DNA of 64,000 bases from an uncultured Aquimarina sp. GTDB lineage: Bacteria; Bacteroidota; Bacteroidia; Flavobacteriales; Flavobacteriaceae. Both the position numbers and the translations under genes were made by a program. Under the pieces are notes generated by a model. It saw nothing but the letters and a program-made list of their open reading frames with translations. It had not been told where the DNA came from and searched no databases. Location of the stretch: assembly GCA_947495425.1 (NCBI GenBank), contig CANLYR010000004.1:1-64000 (forward strand), given 5' to 3'. Below, piece by piece: positions 63,291 to 64,000 of this stretch (position 1 is the stretch's first letter; each line of letters begins with the position of its first letter).

Positions 63291-64000
63291 ATGAAAAACA
63301 ATTTTTACGATCGCATATCTCGTTGGTATAGAAAATTTAAGGTAAGTAAATCCCCTCAAATGAATTTAGTCTGGGGATTTTTTGTGTATACCCTGGTGGG
63401 CTTTGGACTTTTATCCATCCCTATATTTCATAAAGTTGATATTAATGTTCTAGATAATCTTTTTATTGCGACTTCAGCAATTTCTACGACAGGATTAGTC
63501 ACCATTAGTGTTTTTGATTCTTATACCTTATTTGGACAACTTATCATTGTATTTCTTTTTCAAATTGGTGGGATTGGTTACATGACTTTAACCACTTATT
63601 ATTTACTTTTTACCACCAATAAAATTACACATTGGCATAGTAAGTTAATTGGAGCTGCCTTTACATTACCTCAAACTATAAAAATTAAAGATTTTATTAA
63701 AAGTGTTATCATTTTTACTATTGTAATGGAATTATTAGGTGCAATAGCATTTTTTATTGCATTTTCAAATACAGGAATGGAAAATTCTCAAGCGATATGG
63801 TTTTCAATTTTTCATAGTGTTTCGGCATTTTGCACGGCTGGCTTTGGATTATTTAACGATAGTTTTGTTGGATATCAGGATAATGTACTAATAAATACCA
63901 TAATATCTGTGTTGGCTATTGCCGGCTCACTCGGGTTTATCGTTATTACTGACTTATGGTATAGAATTACAGGGAAATCAAAAAGTGTTTCTTTTACCAC
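63291..64000 (+). CDS. TrkH/KtrB-family potassium transporter (partial, cut by window end)
   Basis: Starts ATG 63291 (MKNNFYDRISRWYRKFKVSK) and stays open to the window end. The first ~236 residues show membrane helices, the first pore loop ATSAISTTGLVTISVFDS with the K+ filter-like TTGLV and the second loop SVSAFCTAGFGLF. This is the Trk/Ktr/HKT channel subunit, which takes up K+ with regulation by a TrkA/KtrA partner. The C-terminus, and any regulatory subunit, lie beyond the right edge. Confidence 0.9.
   Translation, partial: MKNNFYDRISRWYRKFKVSKSPQMNLVWGFFVYTLVGFGLLSIPIFHKVDINVLDNLFIATSAISTTGLVTISVFDSYTLFGQLIIVFLFQIGGIGYMTLTTYYLLFTTNKITHWHSKLIGAAFTLPQTIKIKDFIKSVIIFTIVMELLGAIAFFIAFSNTGMENSQAIWFSIFHSVSAFCTAGFGLFNDSFVGYQDNVLINTIISVLAIAGSLGFIVITDLWYRITGKSKSVSFT

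Noticed and set aside
1..64000. CRISPR arrays, tRNA, rRNA, insertion sequences
   Set aside because: No regularly spaced repeats, no cloverleaf or rRNA motif and no transposase-like frame was seen on reading both strands.

Overview
The window is AT-rich DNA of the Bacteroidota/Flavobacteriaceae type, perhaps an Aquimarina-like marine flavobacterium. This is an inference from the protein families: GG-leader lanthipeptide, DUF2254, DUF2652, LapA-like, many AraC-type regulators and weak ribosome-binding sites. I saw no tRNA, rRNA, CRISPR array or transposase. The genes are mostly accessory, concerned with light sensing, stress survival and envelope integrity.

Layout. 0-1.6 kb: end of a lanthipeptide locus on the minus strand (precursor, an in-frame 50-codon ORF, LanC cyclase), continuing off the left edge. 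2.2-5.7 kb: membrane AraC regulator, CorA, LapA-like protein and Dps. 6.1-6.5 kb: possible very small ORFs. 6.6-9.7 kb: five-PAS hybrid-less histidine kinase with an overlapping receiver. 10.6-14.7 kb: redox/stress genes (PfpI-like, nitroreductase, guanine deaminase-like, HPF), including two broken genes, one with an in-frame stop and one with a one-base frameshift. 14.9-25.8 kb: a light-signalling region with a BLUF protein, three AraC-type regulators, three receivers, a PAS kinase, a bacteriophytochrome and heme oxygenase. 25.8-35 kb: MscS channel, aldehyde dehydrogenase, YtxH/holin-like operon, AraC regulator, second Dps, DUF2652-DUF2254 pair. 35-42 kb: lipoproteins, topoisomerase IB, second MscS, AI-2E/PerM-like protein, small membrane protein.

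42.1-50.0 kb holds the most unusual locus. An exported PEP-synthase/dikinase-like ATP-grasp protein and a periplasmic class A-type serine hydrolase form one operon. Facing it, with overlapping 3' ends, is a second operon of an ATP/ADP-translocase-like transporter fused to HEAT repeats and a second class A-type serine hydrolase. An ATP-using enzyme outside the cytoplasm beside a nucleotide-translocase-like carrier suggests an extracytoplasmic phosphotransfer system. That role is inferred.

50.3-64 kb: small stress membrane proteins (Pmp3/YqaE, DUF1328), PA2169-like helical bundles, DUF748 and DUF3332 proteins, three more AraC regulators, an SRAP-family protein lacking its catalytic residues, a cysteine-less ArsC-like protein, cardiolipin synthase, a universal stress protein, and the start of a TrkH/KtrB potassium transporter cut by the right edge. 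Six AraC-type regulators share a similar N-terminal domain and are the regulatory signature of the window.
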